This document shows positions 32,248 to 40,649 of a DNA stretch of 64,000 nucleotides, one piece after another; position 1 is the first letter of the stretch, and every line of letters begins with the position of its first letter. Source of the stretch: Enterococcus avium ATCC 14025 (GTDB lineage Bacteria; Bacillota; Bacilli; Lactobacillales; Enterococcaceae); the NCBI RefSeq assembly GCF_000406965.1, contig NZ_KE136368.1, positions 1 through 64,000 on the forward strand, written 5' to 3'. The position numbers were made by a program, and so were the translations under genes. Below the pieces are notes generated by a model. The model was not told where the DNA came from and made no database searches. It worked only from the letters and a program-made list of their open reading frames with translations.

Positions 32248-32969
32248 TTTGCTTCCTCCAGTTTCATGACCTCTTTTTTGATCAGTTCGGCAATTTCAGT
32301 TTTTGTCTGTGCTTCTTTGACTTTATGCTGTTTATTGATCAGATAGCCATGATGTTTTTCACCGCGAATTTCCGCTAAATCATTTGCCAAGATAAAATCA
32401 GCTTGATTTTTTTCAAGGCTGGCTTTCGCTACATTTAATAATTCAATCATCGGCACGTCAACTAATAATTTAAAGCCAACCAAAATCGTTTGCGGCTGCA
32501 ATTTTTTAATCAAAGAAATGATTTTTGGTGTTTTCTTTAGAACCACGACTAAATGATCGGTATCTGAAGAGATTTTTTTCTCTGTGCGCTCATTGGCGAC
32601 TTCCACTAAGGCTTTTGGTAAGTCTACTGTTTTTGCTGCTATTACTGCTTCAAGGTCTTCAAGAGTGACCGAACTTTCTGGTGTGAAATCACTGACCGCC
32701 ATGCTATGAATGACTGCATCATAGGTATTTTTTTTCATTAAATCCTTCAATGCCTTTTCAAGGTCTGCGGTAGAGTCAATCAAATGATGATGAATCATTT
32801 TTCCTTCAGGTTTTACCGCGTGACGTGTAGTAATCATATCAATAGTCACATCATCTTTCGCAAAGCTTTCCGCGATCGCTTTTCCTAGCTTACCGCTGGA
32901 ATGATTTGTTATCGCACGAACATCATCGATTTTTTCTGAAGTACCGCCTGAAGTTATTAGAATTCTCAC
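32244..32969 (-). CDS. coaB: phosphopantothenate-cysteine ligase
   Basis: Joins cysteine to 4'-phosphopantothenate. The 241-residue protein opens with ILITSGGTSEKIDDVRAITNHSSGKLG, the nucleotide-binding signature, and has ADFILANDLAEIRGEKHHGYLI near the C-terminus. It overlaps the upstream oxidoreductase gene by four bases, so the group is one operon. Confidence 0.95.
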   Translation of the reverse strand: MRILITSGGTSEKIDDVRAITNHSSGKLGKAIAESFAKDDVTIDMITTRHAVKPEGKMIHHHLIDSTADLEKALKDLMKKNTYDAVIHSMAVSDFTPESSVTLEDLEAVIAAKTVDLPKALVEVANERTEKKISSDTDHLVVVLKKTPKIISLIKKLQPQTILVGFKLLVDVPMIELLNVAKASLEKNQADFILANDLAEIRGEKHHGYLINKQHKVKEAQTKTEIAELIKKEVMKLEEAK

Positions 32970-33958
32970 TGGTTTGTTCCCCCTAAAGCAACGATTGTAC
33001 GTCCTACATGCTTTCCTTCTAACAGGGCATTCGCCGTTTCCAATACTTGCTCTAATTCAATTTGTTGGACTTGGAAATGATCAGACAAAGCCCATTCATT
33101 CGCCATTTTTTTCCAAAGCTTTTGGCGTTGCTCCATCGAAGCTTCGACTGAATCGATGCCTAATAAGTTAACACCTCGTAAAATAAAAGGCAAGACAGTT
33201 GTACTCAGTTTGATGCCGCCAGCATTTCCGCATAAAGCAGCACTTCCGCCATAGTTAATAAAAGGCAGAACCTGAGCAAGCGTATCGCCGCCGACCGTGT
33301 CAATGACAAAATCAAAGAGCTGCTTATTCAACGGACGGGCTTTTTCTGGAAACAGTTCAGTAGGAGAGAGAACAGCGGTTGCTCCTAGCTGCTGCAAGTA
33401 ATCCTTTTGATCCTCTTTTCGACTTAACGCAGTGATTTCTTTACAGCCGATTTGTTTTAGGAAATGCAAAGCAACACCGCCAACACCGCCAGTCGCTCCA
33501 GTAACCAATACCCGACTCTCAGCATTTAATCCATGAATTTGCAACGCATCAACAGCGAGTGCAGCCGTAAATCCAGCTGTACCAAAGATCATCGCCTGTT
33601 TTGCAGACAAGCCTTCAGGCAGGTGAACGACCCATGCAGCCGGAACAACCTGTACATCGCTTAAGCCACCATCGTGCTTGACACCTAGGCCGAAGCCTGT
33701 GACTAATACTTCGTCACCAGATTGGAACTTTTTATCCTTACTTTCAATAATGGTACCCGCTAAATCAATGCCCGGCGTCATCGGATACTCCCGCAACACA
33801 CCAGTATTGGGCCTAGTCGCTAAGGCGTCCTTATAATTGATGCCAGAATAATTCACCTTAACTAATACTTCATTCTCTTTTATTTCAGGTTTAGTAAAGT
33901 TTTCAATCTCTGTGTGAAGGGTTTCATCATTGATTACACGTAAACGGCGATAAGTCAT
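32966..33958 (-). CDS. YhdH/AcuI-like MDR oxidoreductase
   Basis: A 330-residue zinc-free medium-chain reductase. GINYKDALATRPNTGVLREYPMTPGIDLAGTI is typical of the YhdH/YhfP acrylyl-CoA reductase and quinone oxidoreductase group. The NADPH motif is GATGGVGGVALHFLK. No structural zinc cysteines are seen. It is the first gene of the coaB-coaC-panT operon; the reason for that linkage is not evident. Confidence 0.88.
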   Translation of the reverse strand: MTYRRLRVINDETLHTEIENFTKPEIKENEVLVKVNYSGINYKDALATRPNTGVLREYPMTPGIDLAGTIIESKDKKFQSGDEVLVTGFGLGVKHDGGLSDVQVVPAAWVVHLPEGLSAKQAMIFGTAGFTAALAVDALQIHGLNAESRVLVTGATGGVGGVALHFLKQIGCKEITALSRKEDQKDYLQQLGATAVLSPTELFPEKARPLNKQLFDFVIDTVGGDTLAQVLPFINYGGSAALCGNAGGIKLSTTVLPFILRGVNLLGIDSVEASMEQRQKLWKKMANEWALSDHFQVQQIELEQVLETANALLEGKHVGRTIVALGGTNQ

Positions 33959-34082
33959 TAGTTGTTAGCCTCCCTGTACTTAAAAAAATAGTTACTATTA
34001 TCTTAGCGGAAATGAAAGAAAAAGCAAATTTATTTTCTCGTTAGTTTCCATTAAAATCGTGAAAGAATTTCATTCAGATCGC

Positions 34083-34150
34083 TTGATTTTTAGGAAAAAG
34101 TTCGTATACTGGAATGGTGCTATTAAACAAGAAGTTTACTATTAGCAAAC
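34083..34150 (+). promoter_or_regulatory. potR promoter and candidate operators
   Basis: TTGATT-16-TATACT (34083-34110) precedes potR. Two inverted repeats follow the start site: TAAAC-N5-GTTTA (34124-34138) and GTTTAC-N5-GCAAAC (34134-34150). They overlap and would suit autoregulation by the XRE-cupin protein. Confidence 0.5.
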
Positions 34151-34171
34151 AAGGAATGGAGGACTGAGAGT

Positions 34172-34714
34172 ATGGAGATTGGTGAGAAGCTGCGAAATCT
34201 TAGAATCCAAAAAAATTTAACACAAGAAGAGTTAGGTGAACGAACCGATTTGTCCAAGGGATACATCTCTCAGTTGGAACGTGACCTAAGTTCTCCTTCT
34301 ATGGAGACTTTTTTTGATATTTTAGAAGTTCTAGGTGTGACACCAGCTGAATTTTTCAAGCAAAAGACCGGTGATCAGAAAATTGTCTATAAAGATGAAG
34401 ACACTACTTTTTACAGCGATGAGGAACACGGTTATCATATTAAGTGGCTGATTCCTGAATCGAATGAGAAGGAAATGGAACCCATTTTGTTAACGTTGGA
34501 CAAAGAGGGGCAATATAAACAGTTTACGCCTTCGTTGTCTGAAACGTTTATCTATGTACTAAAAGGCAAGGTGGCGTTGCAATTTGGCGAAACCTTATAT
34601 GAGGCGGAAAAAGGCGAAAGTATTTATTACGAAGCGAGTAAACCGCATCGGCTGCAAAACCAAGCGAATGGAGTCAGCAAAGTGCTGATCGTCGCTACAG
34701 ATTCTTACTTATAG
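34172..34714 (+). CDS. XRE-cupin regulator of polyamine transport
   Basis: A 180-residue regulator. The N-terminal HTH is [24 protein letters not shown] (residues 14-37) and a cupin domain occupies about 105-180. The PuuR-like architecture and the position 16 bases before potA suggest it senses polyamines and controls this operon. The cupin would hold the ligand. Confidence 0.85.
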   Translation: MEIGEKLRNLRIQKNLTQEELGERTDLSKGYISQLERDLSSPSMETFFDILEVLGVTPAEFFKQKTGDQKIVYKDEDTTFYSDEEHGYHIKWLIPESNEKEMEPILLTLDKEGQYKQFTPSLSETFIYVLKGKVALQFGETLYEAEKGESIYYEASKPHRLQNQANGVSKVLIVATDSYL

Positions 34715-34730
34715 AAAAGGACGTGAAGTC

Positions 34731-35819
34731 ATGGCAAATACAATTATTTCTTTTAAAGACGTGAGCAAACAATACGACGATGACGATCCGGTATTGAAGA
34801 AAATAAATTTTGATATTGAAGAGGGACGCTTTTATACCTTATTAGGACCTTCTGGCTGCGGAAAAACAACGATTTTAAGAATTATCGCCGGTTTCACAGA
34901 CGTTAGTGAAGGCGATATTTTTTTTGAGGGAAAACGAATGAATGATATTCCGGCTAATAAACGTCAGGTCAACACAGTCTTTCAAGATTATGCCTTGTTT
35001 CCTCATATGAATGTTTTTGACAATGTTGCTTTTGGTTTAAAAATCAAGAAGCTATCACAAAAAGAGATTGAGAAAAAAGTTTTAGAGGCATTAAAGCTGG
35101 TTCAGCTACCAGGTTATGAAAATCGGGAAATCACCGAAATGTCTGGTGGTCAACGTCAGCGGGTGGCGATCGCGCGAGCGATTGTTAACGAACCGAAGAT
35201 TTTATTATTGGATGAACCATTGTCAGCTTTAGATTTGAAATTACGAACCGATATGCAATATGAATTACGTGCTTTGCAAAAACGTTTAGGCATTACGTTT
35301 ATCTTTGTGACTCATGATCAAGAAGAGGCTTTGGCTATGAGTGATGAGATTTTTGTAATGAATAAGGGTAAGATCGTACAAAGTGGTACTCCGGTTGATA
35401 TTTATGATGAACCAATTAATCACTTTGTCGCGGATTTTGTTGGAGAAAGTAATATTGTCGCTGGTGAAATGGTGGAAGATAATCTGGTCAAATTTGTCGG
35501 CAAAACCTTTGAATGTGTCGATGGCGGGATGCGTCCTAATGAACCAGTAGAGGTTGTTTTGCGTCCAGAAGACTTGACATTAACCACACCTGAACAGGGC
35601 AAACTGGTTGTGACGGTTGATACGCAGCTGTTCCGTGGGGTTCATTACGAAATGAACTGTATTGATGCGGACGGAAACGAATGGATGGTTCATTCGACGA
35701 AGAAAGCCAAAAAAGGCAGCAAAGTTGGACTGTATTTTGAACCTGAGGACATTCACGTCATGCGTTTCAACGAAAGTGAAGAAGACTTCGAAGCTCGCTT
35801 GGAAAGCTATGAAGATTAG
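34731..35819 (+). CDS. potA: spermidine/putrescine ABC transporter ATPase
   Basis: ATPase of the polyamine importer, 362 residues. Walker A is GPSGCGKTT, the signature is [15 protein letters not shown], Walker B is [12 protein letters not shown] and the switch histidine is in VTHDQEE. A C-terminal TOBE domain (residues about 275-350) is present. First of four overlapping or tightly packed pot genes. Confidence 0.97.
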   Translation: MANTIISFKDVSKQYDDDDPVLKKINFDIEEGRFYTLLGPSGCGKTTILRIIAGFTDVSEGDIFFEGKRMNDIPANKRQVNTVFQDYALFPHMNVFDNVAFGLKIKKLSQKEIEKKVLEALKLVQLPGYENREITEMSGGQRQRVAIARAIVNEPKILLLDEPLSALDLKLRTDMQYELRALQKRLGITFIFVTHDQEEALAMSDEIFVMNKGKIVQSGTPVDIYDEPINHFVADFVGESNIVAGEMVEDNLVKFVGKTFECVDGGMRPNEPVEVVLRPEDLTLTTPEQGKLVVTVDTQLFRGVHYEMNCIDADGNEWMVHSTKKAKKGSKVGLYFEPEDIHVMRFNESEEDFEARLESYED

Positions 35820-35831
35820 GGAGGGATCACT

Positions 35832-36641
35832 ATGAAAAATATGCGTCGTTTATATTCAATCCCTTACTTTTTTTGGCTGCTGTTTTTTGTCATTGCGCCG
35901 GTGATTTTGATCGTCTATCAGTCTTTCTTTGATATGAACGGCAATTTTACGTTAACCAATTATCACACGTACTTAACCTCAAAAACCTATTTGATGATGA
36001 CCGTCAATTCCGTACTATTTGCCTTTTTGATTACGTTGATGACGCTGTTAATCAGTTATCCAACGGCGTACTTTTTATCGAAATTGAAGCATCGCCAATT
36101 ATTACTGCTGCTGGTTGTCTTGCCGACATGGATTAATTTGTTGCTGAAGGCGTATGCCTTTATCGGTATTTTTAGCGCGAACGGTTCGGTCAATGATTTC
36201 TTGAGTTTTATCGGGATCGGACAGAAACAGCTGCTATTCACTGATTTTAGTTTCATGTTTGTGGCGGCTTATATCGAACTGCCTTTCATGATCATGCCGA
36301 TTTTCAATGCATTGGAGGAAATCAATCCTTCTTTGATCAGTGCTAGTCGCGATTTAGGAGCAAATAATTTTGATACATTTCGTCGGGTAATTTTCCCGCT
36401 TTCCTTGAATGGCGTAAAAAGCGGTGTTCAGGCTGTCTTTATCCCGTCGCTCTCACTCTTCATGCTGACGCGCTTAATCGGTGGAAACCGCGTGATCACG
36501 CTAGGTACAGCAATCGAAGAACATTTCTTGGTGACGCAGAATTGGGGCATGGGGTCTACGATCGGTGTGATTCTGATCGTGGCTATGTTTATTGTGATGA
36601 TGCTAACCGGTGAAAAACGTAAGGGAGGTCGGGTGAAATGA
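35832..36641 (+). CDS. potB: spermidine/putrescine ABC permease PotB
   Basis: A 269-residue permease with six hydrophobic segments and the EAA-type loop SASRDLGANNFDTFRRVIFPLS that contacts PotA. It follows potA by 12 bases and overlaps potC by four. Confidence 0.95.
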   Translation: MKNMRRLYSIPYFFWLLFFVIAPVILIVYQSFFDMNGNFTLTNYHTYLTSKTYLMMTVNSVLFAFLITLMTLLISYPTAYFLSKLKHRQLLLLLVVLPTWINLLLKAYAFIGIFSANGSVNDFLSFIGIGQKQLLFTDFSFMFVAAYIELPFMIMPIFNALEEINPSLISASRDLGANNFDTFRRVIFPLSLNGVKSGVQAVFIPSLSLFMLTRLIGGNRVITLGTAIEEHFLVTQNWGMGSTIGVILIVAMFIVMMLTGEKRKGGRVK

Positions 36642-37483
36642 GAAGAAGAAAATTTTCCTGGTCCACAGTTTATTTGATTTTTGTGTTTATTCTATTGTAC
36701 ATTCCGATCTTCTATTTGATTTTTTATTCCTTTAATCAGGGCGGCAATATGAGCACCTTTACTGGGTTTACTTGGGAACATTATCAAAGTCTGTTTTCAG
36801 ATAGTCGCTTGATTAGTATTGTCGTTCAGACCTTTGTGCTGGCATTTTTGTCCGCATTGTTGGCAACGATTATTGGGACTTTCGGTGCGATGGGGATTTA
36901 TTATACACGTAAGCGAAATTCAAGAAATGTCCTATTGGGGCTGAATAACATCTTGATGGTTTCACCGGATGTTATTATTGGTGCCAGCTTTCTGATTCTC
37001 TTTACGATGCTTGGTGGGGTTTTGAAGAATTTCCAATTAGGCTTTGTCAGTGTGCTGCTTTCTCATATCGCCTTTAGTATTCCCATCGTTGTTTTAATGG
37101 TGTTACCGAAGCTGAAGGAAATGAATGATTCTATGATTGATGCGGCGCGCGATTTAGGCGCGAATAATTTTCAAGTGTTATCCAATATTATATTGCCATT
37201 TTTGACACCGGGAATTATTGCGGGATATTTTATGGCCTTCACCTATTCATTGGATGATTTTGCTGTGACCTTCTTTGTTACCGGAAATGGCTTTACGACA
37301 CTTTCAGTCGAAATTTATTCACGGGCTCGACAAGGGATCAGTTTAGAAATCAATGCCTTATCGACTCTGGTCTTTATTTTCTCTCTGTTGTTAGTCGTGG
37401 GTTATTACTTTATTAGTCGTGATACTTCGAAAAAAGCACGGAAACGCAAACGCGATTTTGAGGAGGTGGCAATACTGAAATGA
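36638..37483 (+). CDS. potC: spermidine/putrescine ABC permease PotC
   Basis: Second permease subunit, 281 residues, six hydrophobic segments, EAA loop DAARDLGANNFQVLSNIILPFL. It overlaps both neighbours by four bases. Confidence 0.95.
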   Translation: MRRRKFSWSTVYLIFVFILLYIPIFYLIFYSFNQGGNMSTFTGFTWEHYQSLFSDSRLISIVVQTFVLAFLSALLATIIGTFGAMGIYYTRKRNSRNVLLGLNNILMVSPDVIIGASFLILFTMLGGVLKNFQLGFVSVLLSHIAFSIPIVVLMVLPKLKEMNDSMIDAARDLGANNFQVLSNIILPFLTPGIIAGYFMAFTYSLDDFAVTFFVTGNGFTTLSVEIYSRARQGISLEINALSTLVFIFSLLLVVGYYFISRDTSKKARKRKRDFEEVAILK

Positions 37484-38550
37484 GAAAATTACAATCACTT
37501 TTTATCGGTGTCGTCGCCATCATTCTCTTACTGACATTTTTAGTCATTCGCTTGAATCATTCTTCTAATGCTAGTTCAAAAGTTTTGAACATTTATAATT
37601 GGGGCGATTATATCGATCCCGATTTGTTGAAACAATTTGAAAAGGAATACGGCTATAAGGTCAATTACGAAACATTTGATTCAAACGAAGCCATGGAAGC
37701 CAAAATCAAACAAGGCGGAACAGCCTATGATATTGCGATTCCTAGTGAATACATGATTCAAAAAATGAAAAAAGAGAAATTACTACTGCCATTGGATCAT
37801 TCAAAAATTCATGGCTTAGAAAATATTGATTCACGTTTTTTAGATTTGGATTTCGATCGAGACAATAAATACTCGATTCCGTATTTCTGGGGGACCTTAG
37901 GAATTGTCTATAATGATAAATTTGTTGCTGGAGAAAAAATCAAGCATTGGGACGATTTGTGGCGCCCAGAATTGAAGAACAATATCATGCTAATCGATGG
38001 TGCTCGAGAGGTTATGGGCTTGTCCTTAACCACCTTAGGCTATTCCATCAATAGTAAGGACATGACACAGCTGAATCAAGCCATCAAAAAATTAAGCAGC
38101 CTGACGCCTAATGTCAAAGCGATCGTTGCTGACGAGATTAAAATGTATATGGCAAATGAAGAAAGTGCAGTCGCGGTGACCTTTTCTGGAGAAGCAGCGG
38201 ATATGATGTCGGAAAACGAGCATCTCCATTATGTGATTCCACCTGAAGGTTCAAATCTGTGGTTTGATAATATCGTGATTCCAAAGACCTCCAAAAATCA
38301 AGAAGGCGCCTATGATTTTATCAACTTTATGCTGAAGCCAGAGTCAGCCAAGCAAAACGCAGAATATATCGGTTATTCAACACCGAATAAAAAAGCATTG
38401 GCGATGCTGCCAAAAAGTATTTCTGGTGACAAGCAATTTTATCCAGACGATGAGACCATTAGTCATTTGGAGGTTTATAAAGATTTAGGTCCAGAATATT
38501 TGGGAATCTATAATGATTTGTATTTGGAGTTTAAGATGTATCGGAAGTAG
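37480..38550 (+). CDS. potD: spermidine/putrescine-binding protein PotD
   Basis: Extracellular binding protein of 356 residues. NIYNWGDYIDPDLLKQFEKEYG opens the mature domain, and GTLGIVYNDKF and AVTFSGEAADM are family blocks. The N-terminus is one long hydrophobic segment (residues 6-24) without a lipobox cysteine. The protein is thus probably held by an uncleaved signal anchor, as reported for some Firmicute PotD proteins, rather than by lipidation. Confidence 0.93.
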   Translation: MRKLQSLFIGVVAIILLLTFLVIRLNHSSNASSKVLNIYNWGDYIDPDLLKQFEKEYGYKVNYETFDSNEAMEAKIKQGGTAYDIAIPSEYMIQKMKKEKLLLPLDHSKIHGLENIDSRFLDLDFDRDNKYSIPYFWGTLGIVYNDKFVAGEKIKHWDDLWRPELKNNIMLIDGAREVMGLSLTTLGYSINSKDMTQLNQAIKKLSSLTPNVKAIVADEIKMYMANEESAVAVTFSGEAADMMSENEHLHYVIPPEGSNLWFDNIVIPKTSKNQEGAYDFINFMLKPESAKQNAEYIGYSTPNKKALAMLPKSISGDKQFYPDDETISHLEVYKDLGPEYLGIYNDLYLEFKMYRK

Positions 38551-38601
38551 TGTGGGAACTGGGGAAAACAGCTTCAAACAAAAAAATATAACTATTAATA
38601 C

Positions 38602-38637
38602 ACAGCATATCGTCAAAAAGATGTGCTGTTTTTTTTG
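38602..38637 (+). terminator. potD terminator
   Basis: ACAGCATATC pairs with GATGTGCTGT (one G-U) and is followed by T8. Confidence 0.85.
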
Positions 38638-38912
38638 ATACAAGAAATGTAAATATTTATAATGCTATCTATTTGTGAGCGATATTTTTCTGGGAGAGAC
38701 TTAATAATTTGCTTGATGAGAACGAGCGAAATAAGTATAACTAGCGGGATGATTTTGAACAGTAAGGATAACAAAAATATGATAGTATTTAGTGGCTTGA
38801 GCTACTGTGATTTTGATCGTATTTCAATAGGATTTAAGAAAAATTGATATAAAGGTTGTAAAACAGGGGAAATCACCTGTTTTTTTTAACATTAAAGGAA
38901 GTATAACATTTT
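38638..38912. other. intergenic region, no supported gene
   Basis: No convincing gene. A 61-codon ORF at 38662 has no ribosome site and no recognisable features. A second terminator-like hairpin, AAACAGG-N8-CCTGTTT followed by T-rich sequence, lies at about 38860-38888. Confidence 0.5.
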
Positions 38913-38985
38913 AAGCGGTCAAAGGATTGATACATCAATCTTTTGACCGCTTTTCATCTGGTCTTTTTCCTATTAAACTGGAGAT

Positions 38986-40290
38986 ATGAAACCCAATATT
39001 TTACACGCCATTTTCTTTGATGAATATCAAAACTGGGAGAAATTCAATCAAAGGTACACAAGAAGGATTCGATCCGTTGTGAAAAGAGAAGTGAAGAAGT
39101 TTCGCGATTGTGGTGACCTTAAAAAAGGTTATCGTCTATTTGTCTGTGAAGGATGCCATGATGTAAAGAAAGTGGCTTTTCGTTGTAAAGGGAAATTTTG
39201 TCCAACTTGTGCAACTGGGGAAAGTCAACGGTGGGCAGAGGTTGCGGCGAATGATCTGTTTACAGTGACGCATCGACACGTCATCTTCACGATCGATGAA
39301 GGTTTACGTGAGATTTTTCTGAAGGAGAAGTATCGTAAGGAGCTTTTAAAAGGATTAATGGATGAAGCTGCACGGATACTATTAGATTTTTTTAGAAAGC
39401 ACCATATACAAGCTGGGGTTGTGGCAACACTCCACACCTTCGGTTCTCAGCTAGAATACAATCCGCATGTTCATTTAGTCGTCACCATGGGTGGACTGAC
39501 GAAGGATGGAAAATGGAAGGACTATGACTATTTTCCGTTCGCAATGTTGAGGAAATATTGGCAGAATGCGGTCCTAAAGCTCATTCGAAGAACCTTATCC
39601 CAATGGGATAAGGCACGAGTCCAGCCGCTTTTACAAGCGGCGTACACGAAAAATGCAGAGGGTTTTTACGTGCATGCACCCAAAAGGAGCCGAACTTCTC
39701 TCAAAAAGATATTAGAATATATCAGTCGTTATATGAAACGTGGTCCCATTGCTTTAAATCGTATCCTTTTGTACGATGGGAAAATAGTGATGTTTCAGTA
39801 TCATGATAAACGAACTAACACGGATAAGATAAAGACGATGTCGGCAGAGGAATTTATTGGTGCACTGATTCGTCATATTCCAGAGAACCAGTTCAAAACA
39901 ATTCGTAGATACGGCATTTATAGTCGGCGGATCAAGACAATCATGAAAAAAGTATTAAGTAATTACCAGAAAGAGATTCAACGAATGCTTGTGAATGTGA
40001 AGAAAGCACTTAAACCAAAATCATGGTGTGAACGAATAGCCGAAGAATTCGGAGTAAATCCATTGGAATGTACTAGATGTGGCGAATATTATGAATTTAG
40101 TGGAGTTAGTGTGTCTAAAAATGGACGACTTGTAGTGAAATATGCGAAGAATAAAGAATCGGAACGATTCATGCGAGAGGAGAATAAAAAAATTGGGGAA
40201 GAAGCATCGAAACGTAAGTATGAAAAAGAAAAAGAAGCAGCTTTTAAAAAACTTCGATTCCAATGGAGTGGTTCATTACATTTGTCTTGA
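38986..40290 (+). CDS. IS91-family HUH transposase
   Basis: Rolling-circle transposase of 434 residues. An N-terminal zinc-binding domain has C54, C57, C67, C72 and C75 (CEGCH...CKGKFCPTCA). The metal-binding HUH motif is NPHVHLVV (H161, H163). The Y2 nicking pair is Y245 and Y249 in ILEYISRYMKRGPIA. A further CTRCGEYYEFSG cysteine pair lies near residue 365. The start ATG at 38986 has a GGAGAT site close upstream. All catalytic residues are present. Confidence 0.9.
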   Translation: MKPNILHAIFFDEYQNWEKFNQRYTRRIRSVVKREVKKFRDCGDLKKGYRLFVCEGCHDVKKVAFRCKGKFCPTCATGESQRWAEVAANDLFTVTHRHVIFTIDEGLREIFLKEKYRKELLKGLMDEAARILLDFFRKHHIQAGVVATLHTFGSQLEYNPHVHLVVTMGGLTKDGKWKDYDYFPFAMLRKYWQNAVLKLIRRTLSQWDKARVQPLLQAAYTKNAEGFYVHAPKRSRTSLKKILEYISRYMKRGPIALNRILLYDGKIVMFQYHDKRTNTDKIKTMSAEEFIGALIRHIPENQFKTIRRYGIYSRRIKTIMKKVLSNYQKEIQRMLVNVKKALKPKSWCERIAEEFGVNPLECTRCGEYYEFSGVSVSKNGRLVVKYAKNKESERFMREENKKIGEEASKRKYEKEKEAAFKKLRFQWSGSLHLS

Positions 40291-40468
40291 ATGTGGGATA
40301 AAGGAAAAAATTCCAAAGGAAGTAGTTCAATTTTTGGATGCAGGAGATGTTGCATTTGATCCTGAGAACGCTCCGCAATTTGATTGCGAAAAATGTGGTG
40401 GAGAGATGTATCCAGAATACTATAAGAACGTACTTGGATACGAATTTAGAATCAGTGATCGACAATAA
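40220..40468 (+). CDS. small zinc-ribbon protein nested at the transposase 3' end
   Basis: An 82-residue ORF in another frame overlaps the last 71 bases of the transposase gene and runs 178 bases beyond it. After a lysine-rich start (MKKKKKQLLKN) it has CLECG and CEKCGGEMYPEYYK, two CxxC knuckles. The regular composition beyond the overlap suggests it is coding. The ribosome site is weak (GAAACGTAAG), so coupling to transposase translation is likely. Function unknown; an accessory protein of the element is plausible. Confidence 0.55.
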   Translation: MKKKKKQLLKNFDSNGVVHYICLECGIKEKIPKEVVQFLDAGDVAFDPENAPQFDCEKCGGEMYPEYYKNVLGYEFRISDRQ

Positions 40469-40649
40469 AATGATTTATCTAAACAAAAAGTCCTCAGGAG
40501 CGGTTTTCTCCTGAGGTTTTCTTAATGGGGAAACCAAATAAGGAGGTAGTGTAAGCTCATGTTGCACAAAGTATGCATATTATTGGATAACAAAGTTTGT
40601 AGATTTGAAAACGTTTTTAAAGTATTTTGAGAGTGTAAGGGTGATGAAT

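Larger units (their letters stand above)
38913..40520 (+). mobile_element. IS91-like (HUH) insertion element, ends approximate
   Basis: One HUH transposase gene and a nested zinc-ribbon ORF are bracketed by two strong hairpins. The left one (38913-38954) pairs AAGCGGTCAAAgGATTGAT with ATCAATCTTTTGACCGCTT. The right one (40492-40516) pairs CCTCAGGAG with CTCCTGAGG. IS91 elements have no inverted repeats or target duplication and use hairpins near their ends, so exact borders cannot be fixed from one copy. Confidence 0.6.

Noticed and set aside
38662-38847. 61-codon ORF between potD and the IS91-like element
   Set aside because: No ribosome-binding site, no recognisable family and position between two terminator hairpins.
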